This document shows, in pieces, positions 17,943 through 26,154 of a stretch of 60,883 nucleotides of DNA. A program made the position numbers and the translations under genes. The notes beneath the pieces are model-generated. The model made no database searches, was not told the DNA's origin, and was given only the letters and a program-made list of their open reading frames with translations. Location of the stretch: assembly GCA_003152015.1 (NCBI GenBank), contig PLZF01000066.1, positions 1-60,883 of the forward strand, given 5' to 3'. This DNA is from Acidimicrobiaceae bacterium. Its GTDB lineage: Bacteria; Actinomycetota; Acidimicrobiia; Acidimicrobiales; RAAP-2. Position 1 is the first letter of the stretch, and each line of letters begins with the position of its first letter.

Positions 17943-20900
17943 TTACCGGCCCGTGGGCACCGAGGTGTCGACCTCATCGGTGACATCGGTGGATTCACTG
18001 TCGAGATCACCGAACGATGCGGCGATGAACTCGCGGGTTTCCTGTTGCGCCGCCAGCATTCGTTTCTCGGCCCCGACCGCCAACAGCCGGCCGAGGACCG
18101 GAATCTCCCACAGCGACTCGGCCCGGAGTATGGCCATCACCACGGGCACTAAGTGCTCGGCGGTATCGAACACCACATATCGGGGTAGCCATTCGGGGTC
18201 GTACTTGGCGTTGAACAGCCAGAGTGACTCGATTTGGGCGAAACTGGACAGCCGCTTGAGGAACCACCGTTCCGCCCGCTGCATGGCTCCGTCGCCCTTT
18301 TCTCCGGCCAGCGTGGAGCGAAGGGTGGCGAAGTTGAGACTGAGCCCGCTGAAGTTCCCGGCCTGAAGGCGCTCGATGGTGGAACAGAGGGCGAAATCGA
18401 GCAGCCCATTGGGGTGCTCCCCGGGATCACGTCTCATCAGGTCGAGGGAGTAGCCATTGATGCCGGTGGCCGGTACGAACTGGCACATGGCCGCGGCTTT
18501 GCCGTCGGGGCTCCGGACCACCGTCATCAACAGACCGGTGTCACGGGGATCGAACACCCGTCCCAGCATCATGGAGAACCCGCGCTCGTGCTCTCCTTGT
18601 CGGCTGAGTCCCATGAGGGCGGTCAACTCCTTGGAGAGCTCGGGGGCTATGCGGGCCGGATCATGGAACGAAACCGAATAGCCCTTCTTCTTGATGCGGT
18701 TATGAGCCTGGCGTAGCCCCTTCTTGTTGCCACCGGCCAACGAAAAGTGCTGGATATCCACCACTGCTTCGTCGCCGAGGTAGATGTTGTGCATTCCCGA
18801 GTCGCGGTAGATGGGCAGCCAGTCCTCGCCGGACCCCATGACCGCCGGGACCCAGCCATGGCTGTCGGCGAACTGCCGGAATGCCACCCACACCAGCTCG
18901 CGTTCGTTCGCCGGTCCGATCGGGTCGGGGGAGATGAGGCAGATGCCCCCGTAGATGGCATAGGCCACCAGCGAGTCGCGATGGAAGAACCACTGCTTGT
19001 CGGTGCGGAGGGCGAAGTAGTCGAGTGTCGACGCCCCGTGTCGGCGGACGATGTCCCGGGCACGGAATTCGGCGGCGCGTCCGGTGGTCAATCGACGGTC
19101 CACCACCGGGCGGGACACCAAAAACAGTGTCACCCCCACCAGGGCGATCCCGAGCACCAACAGTGCCGGGGCCAGTACCCGGTCCAAACGCGGGGCCACG
19201 TTCACCGTGTGGATGCCGACCAGGCGTTCCGCCGCTGCCCACAGGGCGGTCCACCAGGGGACCGAGTAGTGGAGGCGATGGCGGCCGACGTGAGCGAAGA
19301 TCTCGATCGATGCCGCGGCCAGCACGCATATCCCGATGATCCCCAGCACCAGGGCAAGTACCGCCGATCGTAGGGACGGCCAGTCAGAGCCAGCCTGGAA
19401 ATCACGGCGATTGACCACCAGCACCACCAGGACGAGCAATGCCAACAACGACTCCTCGATGTCTCCGCCGGCAAAGAGGTGGAGGACCAACGTTCCGGCC
19501 AAGAGGACCATCGCTACCTGCCAGGCCAGGCGTTGCCCCCGCAGGATGCCGCGGCCCAAGGCGATGAGAGCCAAACCGGCCAGGGCCACGAGGGTGCCGG
19601 CGGCGACGGTGGCTTGTAGTGGGAGGAACTCGAGCAGCACGTTCAGTCGGCCGCGCAATGGGGGGGTGATGGCGTCGAGGACGTCGACGAGCCCGGCAAA
19701 GAGGATGGCCATCGACGCCACTCGTCGGACCCGGCGGGTGCGACGGTGGGCCTGGCGGAGATTGGGGGCGGGTGGCCACGAGTCGCCCTTGGGATAGGAG
19801 GCCACCATGACAGGGTGAAGAGCGCGCACCGTTCGCCGGATGCTGACCAACCGCTCGAGCAGGCTGGGGGACCGGAGCTCGGTTTCAGCCAGAAGCAGTC
19901 GAACGTGGAGATCGGCACCGGTTTCGAGCTCGATCCAGCTGATCCGCTGGAGATGGAGGAAGATCGGCGGCAGCCCGAGCTTCACCGGATGCTCCTCGAC
20001 GACTTCGGTGGTTGCTCCCACGTTGGCGTAGAAGCCGACCCCGAGGTTGGTGAGTTCGGACTGGAAGGTGGCCCCGGTGATGAGCCCGGCGTATCCGAGA
20101 CCGACCAACCGTCGCCCGGCGTCACGGGCGGTGTCGTTCGCCACTCCCTCGGAGGTCACCGACTTGAGAGCGCCGCCTCCGAGCATCGACCACATCCGTC
20201 GGCTCAACAGTCCGAGCATCAGGGCCAGGACGATGAGCACCACCAGGGCAAAGAGGCTGGCCACCATCACTTGATCGATCAAGTCGGCGAAGTGGGCGTG
20301 ACGCAGGACCCGTCCGGGGACGCCGGTACCAATGTGCTGGAGCACCCACGGGGTCAAGCCCACCCGCAGCAGTCCTGCCACCGCGAACGGCACCAGGATC
20401 CACCACGTGTATCGCCCGAGTCGCCGGTACAGGGTTCGGGACGTGACAAATCGGGTCAGGGCGGAGGGGTCGCTGAGACGATGAAGTCCCTCGAGCCAGG
20501 GAGCGTCGTCCTTGGACTGGTCGGCCAGATGTCGCCAACGGCCACCGGCCAGGGCCCGATCGACGGCGCCGGGCTTGGCATCGGCGGCCGGATCGAATCG
20601 GGTCTCGGAGACAGTTCCTTCCGAGTCGTAGGCGTGCTCACCGGGTTCGACCCGCACCACCCGGAGGCCGGTGGCGGTATGCAGATGGAGATCGACCTCG
20701 GAGAACTGCTCGACCCCGATGGCCGTCAATGCCACCGCCACGTCGGGATCGGTGGCATATCCGGGCTCGTGGGTGCCGACCTGGCGGATGATCCGGCGTT
20801 CGGGCTCTTGGAGAAATGCACCGAACGATTCTCGAAGTCGTGGATGGGCGGCCATGGACCGTTCGGCGTCCGCCGACGGGGAGTCGGTGCCGGTGAGGTC

Positions 20901-21170
20901 GAAGAGATTGCCGGCGATGATCAACATACCGGGGCCGTCCCAGGCGTCCAGTGCCCGAGCCAACTCGACGGTGAGGGTCTTCGACGACGGCGTGGCCTCG
21001 GGGGTGAGCAGGAGGTCGCTCACCACCATGACCCGCCGGCCAATGGGGACGCCCACGGCCGGCACACCTGGCTCGGGTGAAACCGCCAGGTTCTCGTTGG
21101 GGTGGTCAGCCACAGGCATTTGCTCGTCGACCTGGTGGCTGCCGGCCTCGGGTGGTGTGGATGTCGTCAC
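17943..21170 (-). CDS. MprF-like DUF2156 membrane protein with phosphoesterase-like head
   Basis: A 1075-residue protein in three parts. Residues ~25-190 resemble a calcineurin-type phosphoesterase (VMVVSDLLLTP, LIIAGNLFDL, VGTHEPG), but the His of the DxH motif is replaced and GNHD reads GTHE, so the metal site looks degenerate. Two helices (WWILVPFAVAGLLRVGL; VASLFALVVLIVLALMLGL), a soluble stretch and more helices to ~700 follow. Residues ~720-1060 form the DUF2156/aminoacyl-lipid transferase domain (LRTDKQWFFHRDSLVAYA, GSGEDWLPIYRDSG, NKKGLRQAHNR, LDLMRRDPGEHPNGLLDF), as in MprF. It may modify a membrane phospholipid with an amino acid. The GTG start has GAGG upstream. Confidence 0.82.
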   Translation of the reverse strand: MTTSTPPEAGSHQVDEQMPVADHPNENLAVSPEPGVPAVGVPIGRRVMVVSDLLLTPEATPSSKTLTVELARALDAWDGPGMLIIAGNLFDLTGTDSPSADAERSMAAHPRLRESFGAFLQEPERRIIRQVGTHEPGYATDPDVAVALTAIGVEQFSEVDLHLHTATGLRVVRVEPGEHAYDSEGTVSETRFDPAADAKPGAVDRALAGGRWRHLADQSKDDAPWLEGLHRLSDPSALTRFVTSRTLYRRLGRYTWWILVPFAVAGLLRVGLTPWVLQHIGTGVPGRVLRHAHFADLIDQVMVASLFALVVLIVLALMLGLLSRRMWSMLGGGALKSVTSEGVANDTARDAGRRLVGLGYAGLITGATFQSELTNLGVGFYANVGATTEVVEEHPVKLGLPPIFLHLQRISWIELETGADLHVRLLLAETELRSPSLLERLVSIRRTVRALHPVMVASYPKGDSWPPAPNLRQAHRRTRRVRRVASMAILFAGLVDVLDAITPPLRGRLNVLLEFLPLQATVAAGTLVALAGLALIALGRGILRGQRLAWQVAMVLLAGTLVLHLFAGGDIEESLLALLVLVVLVVNRRDFQAGSDWPSLRSAVLALVLGIIGICVLAAASIEIFAHVGRHRLHYSVPWWTALWAAAERLVGIHTVNVAPRLDRVLAPALLVLGIALVGVTLFLVSRPVVDRRLTTGRAAEFRARDIVRRHGASTLDYFALRTDKQWFFHRDSLVAYAIYGGICLISPDPIGPANERELVWVAFRQFADSHGWVPAVMGSGEDWLPIYRDSGMHNIYLGDEAVVDIQHFSLAGGNKKGLRQAHNRIKKKGYSVSFHDPARIAPELSKELTALMGLSRQGEHERGFSMMLGRVFDPRDTGLLMTVVRSPDGKAAAMCQFVPATGINGYSLDLMRRDPGEHPNGLLDFALCSTIERLQAGNFSGLSLNFATLRSTLAGEKGDGAMQRAERWFLKRLSSFAQIESLWLFNAKYDPEWLPRYVVFDTAEHLVPVVMAILRAESLWEIPVLGRLLAVGAEKRMLAAQQETREFIAASFGDLDSESTDVTDEVDTSVPTGR

Positions 21171-21258
21171 GAAACCTCAATCGTAGAGTCCCGGCGGCGT
21201 TAGGCTTGGTCGTGACGTGTCCCGGCAGTCTCGAATGCCGATAAAGAGGGGAAGACCG

Positions 21259-21387
21259 ATGTTCGACAACGTGACCGACACCTGGGGCGAAACGGTCATC
21301 GGCACGTCGGGGGAGGCGCTCGGGGCCTTGTGGGTGGCATCGCCTGGGTCAACCATGGCGGCGACGCTTCGCCGCTCACCCGAGTGA
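21259..21387 (+). CDS. Possible 42-residue leader ORF coupled to the HAD gene
   Basis: A short frame starting ATG (MFDNVTDTWGETVIG...) with an AGAGGGG ribosome-binding site 9 nt upstream. It ends in TGA overlapping the GTG start of the next gene (GTGA). No known family, signal or membrane segment. The overlap and ribosome-binding site favour real translation, but the codons alone cannot prove it; it could also be a regulatory leader. Confidence 0.42.
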   Translation: MFDNVTDTWGETVIGTSGEALGALWVASPGSTMAATLRRSPE

Positions 21388-21881
21388 GCCCGGGGGCGGG
21401 CCCCGACAACTGGGCGTGGCGACAGGGGCCGCTGCACGAGCCCGGGGAGGCGGTGGTCTTCGACGTGGACGGCGTGCTGTCCGACGCGGTCGGCCGTCAA
21501 CACTTCCTCGAGCACGGGAGGAGGGACTGGGACCGTTTCTTCGCTGCCTGTGGGGATGATCCGGTCATCGAAGAGTTGACGCGACTGATGGAACTCCTGG
21601 ATCCGCGGCTACAGGTGATACTCCTCACCGGGCGCCCATTCAGTGTGCAACCTCAGACATTGGCCTGGCTCGAGCGCTATGGACTCCGGTGGGACCTGTT
21701 GGTGATGCGGGCCCGGGGAGACTACGCCCACGTGACCCGGTTCAAGAGGGACGAAGTAGAGGAGTTGCGGTCATTCGGATTCGATCTCCGGCTGGCTTTC
21801 GAAGATGACCCCAACAATTTCGCCATGTTTCATGCCGAGGGAATCCCGTGCGTCTACATCCACTCGGGGTACTACGAATAG
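21384..21881 (+). CDS. HAD-superfamily hydrolase
   Basis: A 165-residue HAD protein: motif I VVFDVDGVLSD with the nucleophile and general-acid Asp pair, motif II VILLTGRPFS, and motif IV near the end, AFEDDPNNFAMFHAEGIPCVYI. The cap domain is minimal. It hydrolyses a phosphate ester; the closest feel is the swiss-army-knife or polynucleotide-kinase-like small HADs, and the substrate is unknown. The frame is open to 21330, but GTG 21384 is chosen for its 4-nt overlap with the small upstream ORF. Confidence 0.78.
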   Translation: MSPGAGPDNWAWRQGPLHEPGEAVVFDVDGVLSDAVGRQHFLEHGRRDWDRFFAACGDDPVIEELTRLMELLDPRLQVILLTGRPFSVQPQTLAWLERYGLRWDLLVMRARGDYAHVTRFKRDEVEELRSFGFDLRLAFEDDPNNFAMFHAEGIPCVYIHSGYYE

Positions 21882-21893
21882 CTTGCGGAGAGT

Positions 21894-23612
21894 TCAGGAC
21901 CAATCGGATCCCGACAGACGGGTGGAGGGTTCGCGGCCGGCGATGAACCAACCGGCAACCAGGGCCAGGCCGGCCAGCAGAAGAGGTGGCACGTCGCCAT
22001 AGCGGGCATAGACGGTCCATCCCGACCGCCGGGACAGGTCGGCGAACACGATCTGCCGGGCACCGAGGGCGGAGCGGGACATGAGTCGGCCCCGATTGGT
22101 GAAGGCGGCACTGTAGCCGGTGGGAGCGGCCTGAAGCAGGTCCCGGCCCTCTTCTGTGGCCTGGACTTCCGAGGCGGCGATCTCTTGGGTGGGCACCTGT
22201 GAACCGGCGTACGAGGAGGTATTGGTGGGCACGATCAGAAGTTGTGCCCCGTTGCGCACCGACGGCCGACCCCGGTTGGCATAGAACACCTCAAACGAGA
22301 TCATGGTTCCCAGACGGGCCGCCGGTGTGGTCAACAGACCCGACCCGGTACCGGGGATGGCGTCGAGGGGAACGGCTGACAGGTTGCCCAAGTGGGCGAA
22401 GAGACCCCGCCAGGGCACGTACTCCCCGAACGGCACCCGGTGCACCTTTTCGAACCGGTCCACCAATTTCCCGTCCGGGCCCCATGCCACCACCTCATTG
22501 CGAAAGGCGGTGGAGGACACCGACTCGGTGACGCCCACCACCAAGGTGGTGTGGAGCCGGTCGGCCAGGGCGGAGAGACGTGCCTCTTGGATGGTCCCAT
22601 CGATGTTGGTGTCGAGAGACACCACGTCTTCGGGCCACAGCACCAACTGCGGGGCGTGGCCGCCATCGAGTTGCTGCATCCTTTCGGTGGCTGCCTGTTG
22701 AGCTGCCAGGACGGTGGCCGGGTCCACCTGCGACTTTCGGAACCCCCGGACCCCGCCCCCTTGGACCGCAGCGGTGGATACGGTGCCCAGGGAAGGACCA
22801 CCGTCGGGGGCGTAGGTGGCGATGATCACCGTGGATGCCAGAGTGACGATTGCCACCAGTCCGATCAGTGCCAAGGCGCCACTGCCGGCAATGGCGTTCC
22901 TGACCGACACGTCTCCGGCCAACCCTGTGCGGGCAAAGGTTCTGGCGCGTCGCTGGTCACGGACAGCAAGGTGAACAGCCACGAGGGCGGCGGCCGTCGC
23001 CACGCCGCCCAGATAGACAGTGCCGGTCAAGGCCAGGGGGCCGCCCAGTCGAGCCACGGCCAGTACCGGCCCATCGGCCTGGCCCAAGAAGACTCCCCCG
23101 ATCGGCAGTCCTCCGAACGGCCATGTCATCCGGACGGCTTCGGCCAAAGTGAGCGCGGCAGGGAAGGCCAGGGCCCGGGACAGCGCAGGACCCGCCGGGA
23201 CCATCAGGCAGGCCACCGCGGGAAACAGGGCTTCGAGGGCGATGAGGGCGATGGCCCCGGGCAACGTGAACGACCGGAACAGGGCCAAGCCGGGCACAAA
23301 GCAGCCGAGGCCGGCCAGCCACCCGGCCCACAGCCGGGTCCGGGGGCGGAGACCACCGAGGCGCCACCAGAGCAGACCGGCCGACGGAAAGGCCAGGATC
23401 CAGAATCCCCACGGAGGCAGGGAGAGCGCCAACCCCACTCCCGCGACGATGGCTGGCAGCGCCACCGCTCCCCGGCGCGGAACCACCCGATCGTGTAGAT
23501 GATGCACGAACCTCAGCCGGGATGACCTCCAGGGGGGGGGATCGGATGGGTCGACCCTGGCCACCGGTGACGGTGGCCAGGGCGACGGTGGCACGGGTGG
23601 CTCCGTGTTCAT
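21894..23612 (-). CDS. lnt: Apolipoprotein N-acyltransferase, active-site Cys replaced by Ser
   Basis: Transfers an acyl chain from phospholipid to the N-terminal diacylglyceryl-Cys of lipoproteins. The N-terminal half has about six membrane helices (PWGFWILAFPSAGLLWW; FGGLPIGGVFLGQADGP), and the second half is a nitrilase-fold domain. The catalytic Glu (LVLWPEDVV) and Lys (EKVHRVPFGEYVPWRG) are present. At the nucleophile position, where the family has ICYE or ICFE, the sequence reads ISFEVF with TCG at 22296-22298 (residue ~439). Last gene of the heme operon, overlapping hemY by 4 nt. The N-terminus carries a Pro-rich lead and a run of nine G/C bases. Confidence 0.85.
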   Translation of the reverse strand: MNTEPPVPPSPWPPSPVARVDPSDPPPWRSSRLRFVHHLHDRVVPRRGAVALPAIVAGVGLALSLPPWGFWILAFPSAGLLWWRLGGLRPRTRLWAGWLAGLGCFVPGLALFRSFTLPGAIALIALEALFPAVACLMVPAGPALSRALAFPAALTLAEAVRMTWPFGGLPIGGVFLGQADGPVLAVARLGGPLALTGTVYLGGVATAAALVAVHLAVRDQRRARTFARTGLAGDVSVRNAIAGSGALALIGLVAIVTLASTVIIATYAPDGGPSLGTVSTAAVQGGGVRGFRKSQVDPATVLAAQQAATERMQQLDGGHAPQLVLWPEDVVSLDTNIDGTIQEARLSALADRLHTTLVVGVTESVSSTAFRNEVVAWGPDGKLVDRFEKVHRVPFGEYVPWRGLFAHLGNLSAVPLDAIPGTGSGLLTTPAARLGTMISFEVFYANRGRPSVRNGAQLLIVPTNTSSYAGSQVPTQEIAASEVQATEEGRDLLQAAPTGYSAAFTNRGRLMSRSALGARQIVFADLSRRSGWTVYARYGDVPPLLLAGLALVAGWFIAGREPSTRLSGSDWS

Positions 23613-25171
23613 CGACTGGACTCTCCCAGTGAAGCGAGCACTGTACGTGCCGCACTCCGTCCGCTACCCACACACGCAGGAATGCCGACCCCGCGGTAGG
23701 CGCTTCCGGCCACGGCCATGCCGGGGAGGGCGGCCACGGCTTCCTCGATCTTTGCCACCCGAATGAGATGGCCGACCCGGTACTGAGGGAAGGCTCCCGA
23801 CCAGCGGGTGACCCGAGAATCGGAGAAGCCACCGTGGATATCGAGCACCTGTGCCAACTCCCCGAAGGCGGCGGCCGTCAACTCGTCATCGTCGAGTTGG
23901 GTGTGCCGTTCGTCGCCGTACCGGCCCACCGAGACCCGGATGAGCTCGGTGCCGGCCGAGGCCAGGTGGGGCCACTTCCTGGACAAGTAGGTGCATCCGG
24001 TCATGAGGGCCGGTCGCCCGCCGATGGGGGAGGTCCGCGGCACCAGAAATCCGGTTCCGTCCAGACGGCGATTGATGGCGTCGGGTTGCACCGCCAGTGT
24101 CACCACGCCCACCGACGAGTAGTCGATGGCACTGAGCAAGCCGGCCGCCATGGGGGAGTGAACGGCCAACAGCACCGAGGCCGGTTGGGCGGGAAGGGCC
24201 AAGACGATGCCGTCAACGGCGAGGGCTCCTTCGCCGTTGCCGGTGATACCTGCTGCATTGATCCCGCCCAGGGTCAGTCTCCAGGTTCCCCCGCCGGAGG
24301 GATTGTCGCCGGACGGATTGCCGCCGGAGGGATTGCCGCCGGAGGGATTGCCGCCGGACGGATTGCCCGACGCCTGGGTGATGGCGTCCACCGACACCCC
24401 GGTATGGATGGACACATCCCAGGCGGAGCGCGGGTTGACGAGCTTGTCGACCAACCGATCGACAAGGCTCGCGGTTCCTTGGCGGAGTGACCAGAAAACC
24501 GGCGCCGACCCCGCCGGGCGAGGTAGGCGACCGAGACTGCGCATGAGGCTGCCGGTCTGGTGGGAGGCGGCGATGAGGGCGGGGAAGGTGGCGGCGGCGC
24601 TGAGTTCGTCGACGCCTCCGGCGTTGATCCCACCGATGAGCGGGTCCACCAACCGTTCCACCACCGGGCGGCCGAGGCGTTCGCCGATGATGTCGGCCAC
24701 CGATCGGTCACCACTCACCGGGGCAGCGCCAAGATGGGGCATCACCAGATCCTTGGTCACCCGAAGTGACTCGCCCGGGCTCAGGAGACCCGACCGGGCT
24801 AGCGGCCACCACCTGGTCGGGACACCGAGATTGAGAGCGGCGGGCATTGGGCGGAGCCGACCCCGGGCCAGGATCGACGCCCCGGTCGTGCCCACCGGGA
24901 CGAGTTCGTCGCGCACCCCGATCTGTTCGCAGAGTTCGGTGGCTTCGGGTCGACGGGCCAGGAAGGCGTCGGCGGCCAGGTCGACGGTTCGTCCTGCGAA
25001 CTCGGCGGAATCCAGCTTGCCTCCGACCCGGTTGCCAGCTTCGAGGACATGCACGATGGGAGGACCGGCCCCGGTGGCTATGTCGGACGAGGTCACCAAC
25101 TCCCAGGCGGCCGAGAGGCCGGCAATGCCTCCGCCCACCACGGCGATGACCGGGCGGCGGGGAGCGGTCAC
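23609..25171 (-). CDS. hemY: Protoporphyrinogen/coproporphyrinogen oxidase
   Basis: FAD-dependent oxidase of heme synthesis; in actinobacteria it usually acts on coproporphyrinogen III (coproporphyrin-dependent route). The N-terminus has the FAD-binding VVGGGIAGLSAAW and the VGGKLDS motif, the middle VADIIGERLGRPVVERLVDPLIGGINAG, and the end the typical ALPGMAVAGSAYRGVGIPACVGSGRSAA. A tandem GNPSG repeat (24290-24366) interrupts the middle of the protein, in what is presumably a surface loop. GTG 25171 overlaps the hemH stop by 4 nt, and the stop overlaps lnt by 4 nt. The 520-residue length is slightly long because of the repeat. Confidence 0.9.
   Translation of the reverse strand: MTAPRRPVIAVVGGGIAGLSAAWELVTSSDIATGAGPPIVHVLEAGNRVGGKLDSAEFAGRTVDLAADAFLARRPEATELCEQIGVRDELVPVGTTGASILARGRLRPMPAALNLGVPTRWWPLARSGLLSPGESLRVTKDLVMPHLGAAPVSGDRSVADIIGERLGRPVVERLVDPLIGGINAGGVDELSAAATFPALIAASHQTGSLMRSLGRLPRPAGSAPVFWSLRQGTASLVDRLVDKLVNPRSAWDVSIHTGVSVDAITQASGNPSGGNPSGGNPSGGNPSGDNPSGGGTWRLTLGGINAAGITGNGEGALAVDGIVLALPAQPASVLLAVHSPMAAGLLSAIDYSSVGVVTLAVQPDAINRRLDGTGFLVPRTSPIGGRPALMTGCTYLSRKWPHLASAGTELIRVSVGRYGDERHTQLDDDELTAAAFGELAQVLDIHGGFSDSRVTRWSGAFPQYRVGHLIRVAKIEEAVAALPGMAVAGSAYRGVGIPACVGSGRSAARTVLASLGESSR
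24290..24366. repeat. 15-bp in-frame tandem repeat inside hemY
   Basis: About five copies of a 15-bp unit (plus-strand core GGATTGCCGCCGGAG) encode GNPSG repeats on the minus strand with minor variants (GDNPSG). The length keeps the frame intact, so copy-number change would alter only a loop. Confidence 0.9.
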
Positions 25172-26154
25172 CTGAGTGTCGACGCGGGAGTGGCGCGGAT
25201 CACGTTGGCGAGGATGTCGAGGAACTCGGGGTCATCGTTGAGCGAAGGCGTGCGGGCGAACGTCACCCCCAACGACCGGGCCACACCGGCGGCTTCGACA
25301 TCGAGATCAAAGAGGACTTCGAGATGGTCGGAGACGAACCCAACCGGACAGACCACTACCGACGTGGCCCCGTCGGCGGCCACCCGTCGGATTTCGGCCA
25401 AGAGGTCGGGACCCATCCAAGGATCCGCCGTTCGTCCTGCACTCTGCCACGCCACTCCCCAATCGAGATCGTCGATGATGTCGAGACCGAGGAGGCAGGC
25501 GATGTCGGTGGCTGACTCGTGGACTTGTTCGGGGTACGGGTCGCCTTCGGCGGTCACTCTGGCCGGGAGGCTGTGGGCGGTGAAGAAGACCGACGTCTTC
25601 TGGCGCTGGGACGGTGTCAGTGCGGCTAGGACGGTGCTGGTCCTGGAGGCCAACAGATCGGCGAACCCCGGTGCCCGGTGCCACGACGGGATGCCCACGA
25701 ACTGCGAGGGAGGAGCGGTTGCCGCTGCCGCTTGGCCCGCCCGGCGCAGGTACTCGCCGGAGCCGAGGGACGACTGGTGCGGAGTGAGGACGACTCCGAT
25801 GATCTGTTCCACGTGAGCGGCAGCAAGGGCCGCTATGCCGTCCTCAATGTGGGGTGAGGTGTGTTTGGCGCCGTAGCCGACGACGTACTCACCGGGGGCC
25901 ATCGCTTCGAGAGCGACGGCCAATCCATCCACCTGGCGTTGGGTGCGATGGGCCAACGGCGATATCCCGCCCAAGGCGTCATAGCGCTTCACGAGATCGG
26001 CGAGGAGCTCGGGGGTCGGGTGCCGGCCTCTTCGGATAGAGGTGTAAAAGGGTTCGATCTCCTCGGGCGTGCCGGGGGTACCGTGAGCCATGACCAGCAC
26101 GCCGGTGAGTGGGGCGTGCCCTTCTGGCGGTCTGGACGGCTGGGACGGGTTCAT
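25168..26154 (-). CDS. hemH: Ferrochelatase (coproporphyrin ferrochelatase type)
   Basis: Inserts ferrous iron into a porphyrin. Family signs include GVLVMAHGTPGTPEEIEPFY at the start, GGISPLAHRTQRQ, VGYGAKHTSPHIEDGI, FFTAHSLPARV and the VVCPVGFVSDHLEVLFDLD motif with its conserved His and Glu. At 328 residues it fits the monofunctional soluble type. It overlaps hemE upstream by 4 nt and hemY downstream by 4 nt, so it is translated as part of the heme operon. In actinobacteria the substrate is normally coproporphyrin III; the final HemQ decarboxylase is not in this window. Confidence 0.93.
   Translation of the reverse strand: MNPSQPSRPPEGHAPLTGVLVMAHGTPGTPEEIEPFYTSIRRGRHPTPELLADLVKRYDALGGISPLAHRTQRQVDGLAVALEAMAPGEYVVGYGAKHTSPHIEDGIAALAAAHVEQIIGVVLTPHQSSLGSGEYLRRAGQAAAATAPPSQFVGIPSWHRAPGFADLLASRTSTVLAALTPSQRQKTSVFFTAHSLPARVTAEGDPYPEQVHESATDIACLLGLDIIDDLDWGVAWQSAGRTADPWMGPDLLAEIRRVAADGATSVVVCPVGFVSDHLEVLFDLDVEAAGVARSLGVTFARTPSLNDDPEFLDILANVIRATPASTLR

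Noticed and set aside
19746..21080. 444-codon open frame on the plus strand, antisense to the MprF-like gene
   Set aside because: It has no family motif, its residues follow the reverse complement of the MprF-like codons, and it has no ribosome-binding site; a high-GC shadow.
22392..23498. 368-codon open frame on the plus strand, antisense to lnt
   Set aside because: It mirrors lnt codon positions, is Gln/Gly/Arg-rich and lacks any domain; a shadow frame.
24290..24366. CRISPR-like array in hemY
   Set aside because: Same reasoning: contiguous 15-bp coding repeats with no spacers and no cas genes nearby.
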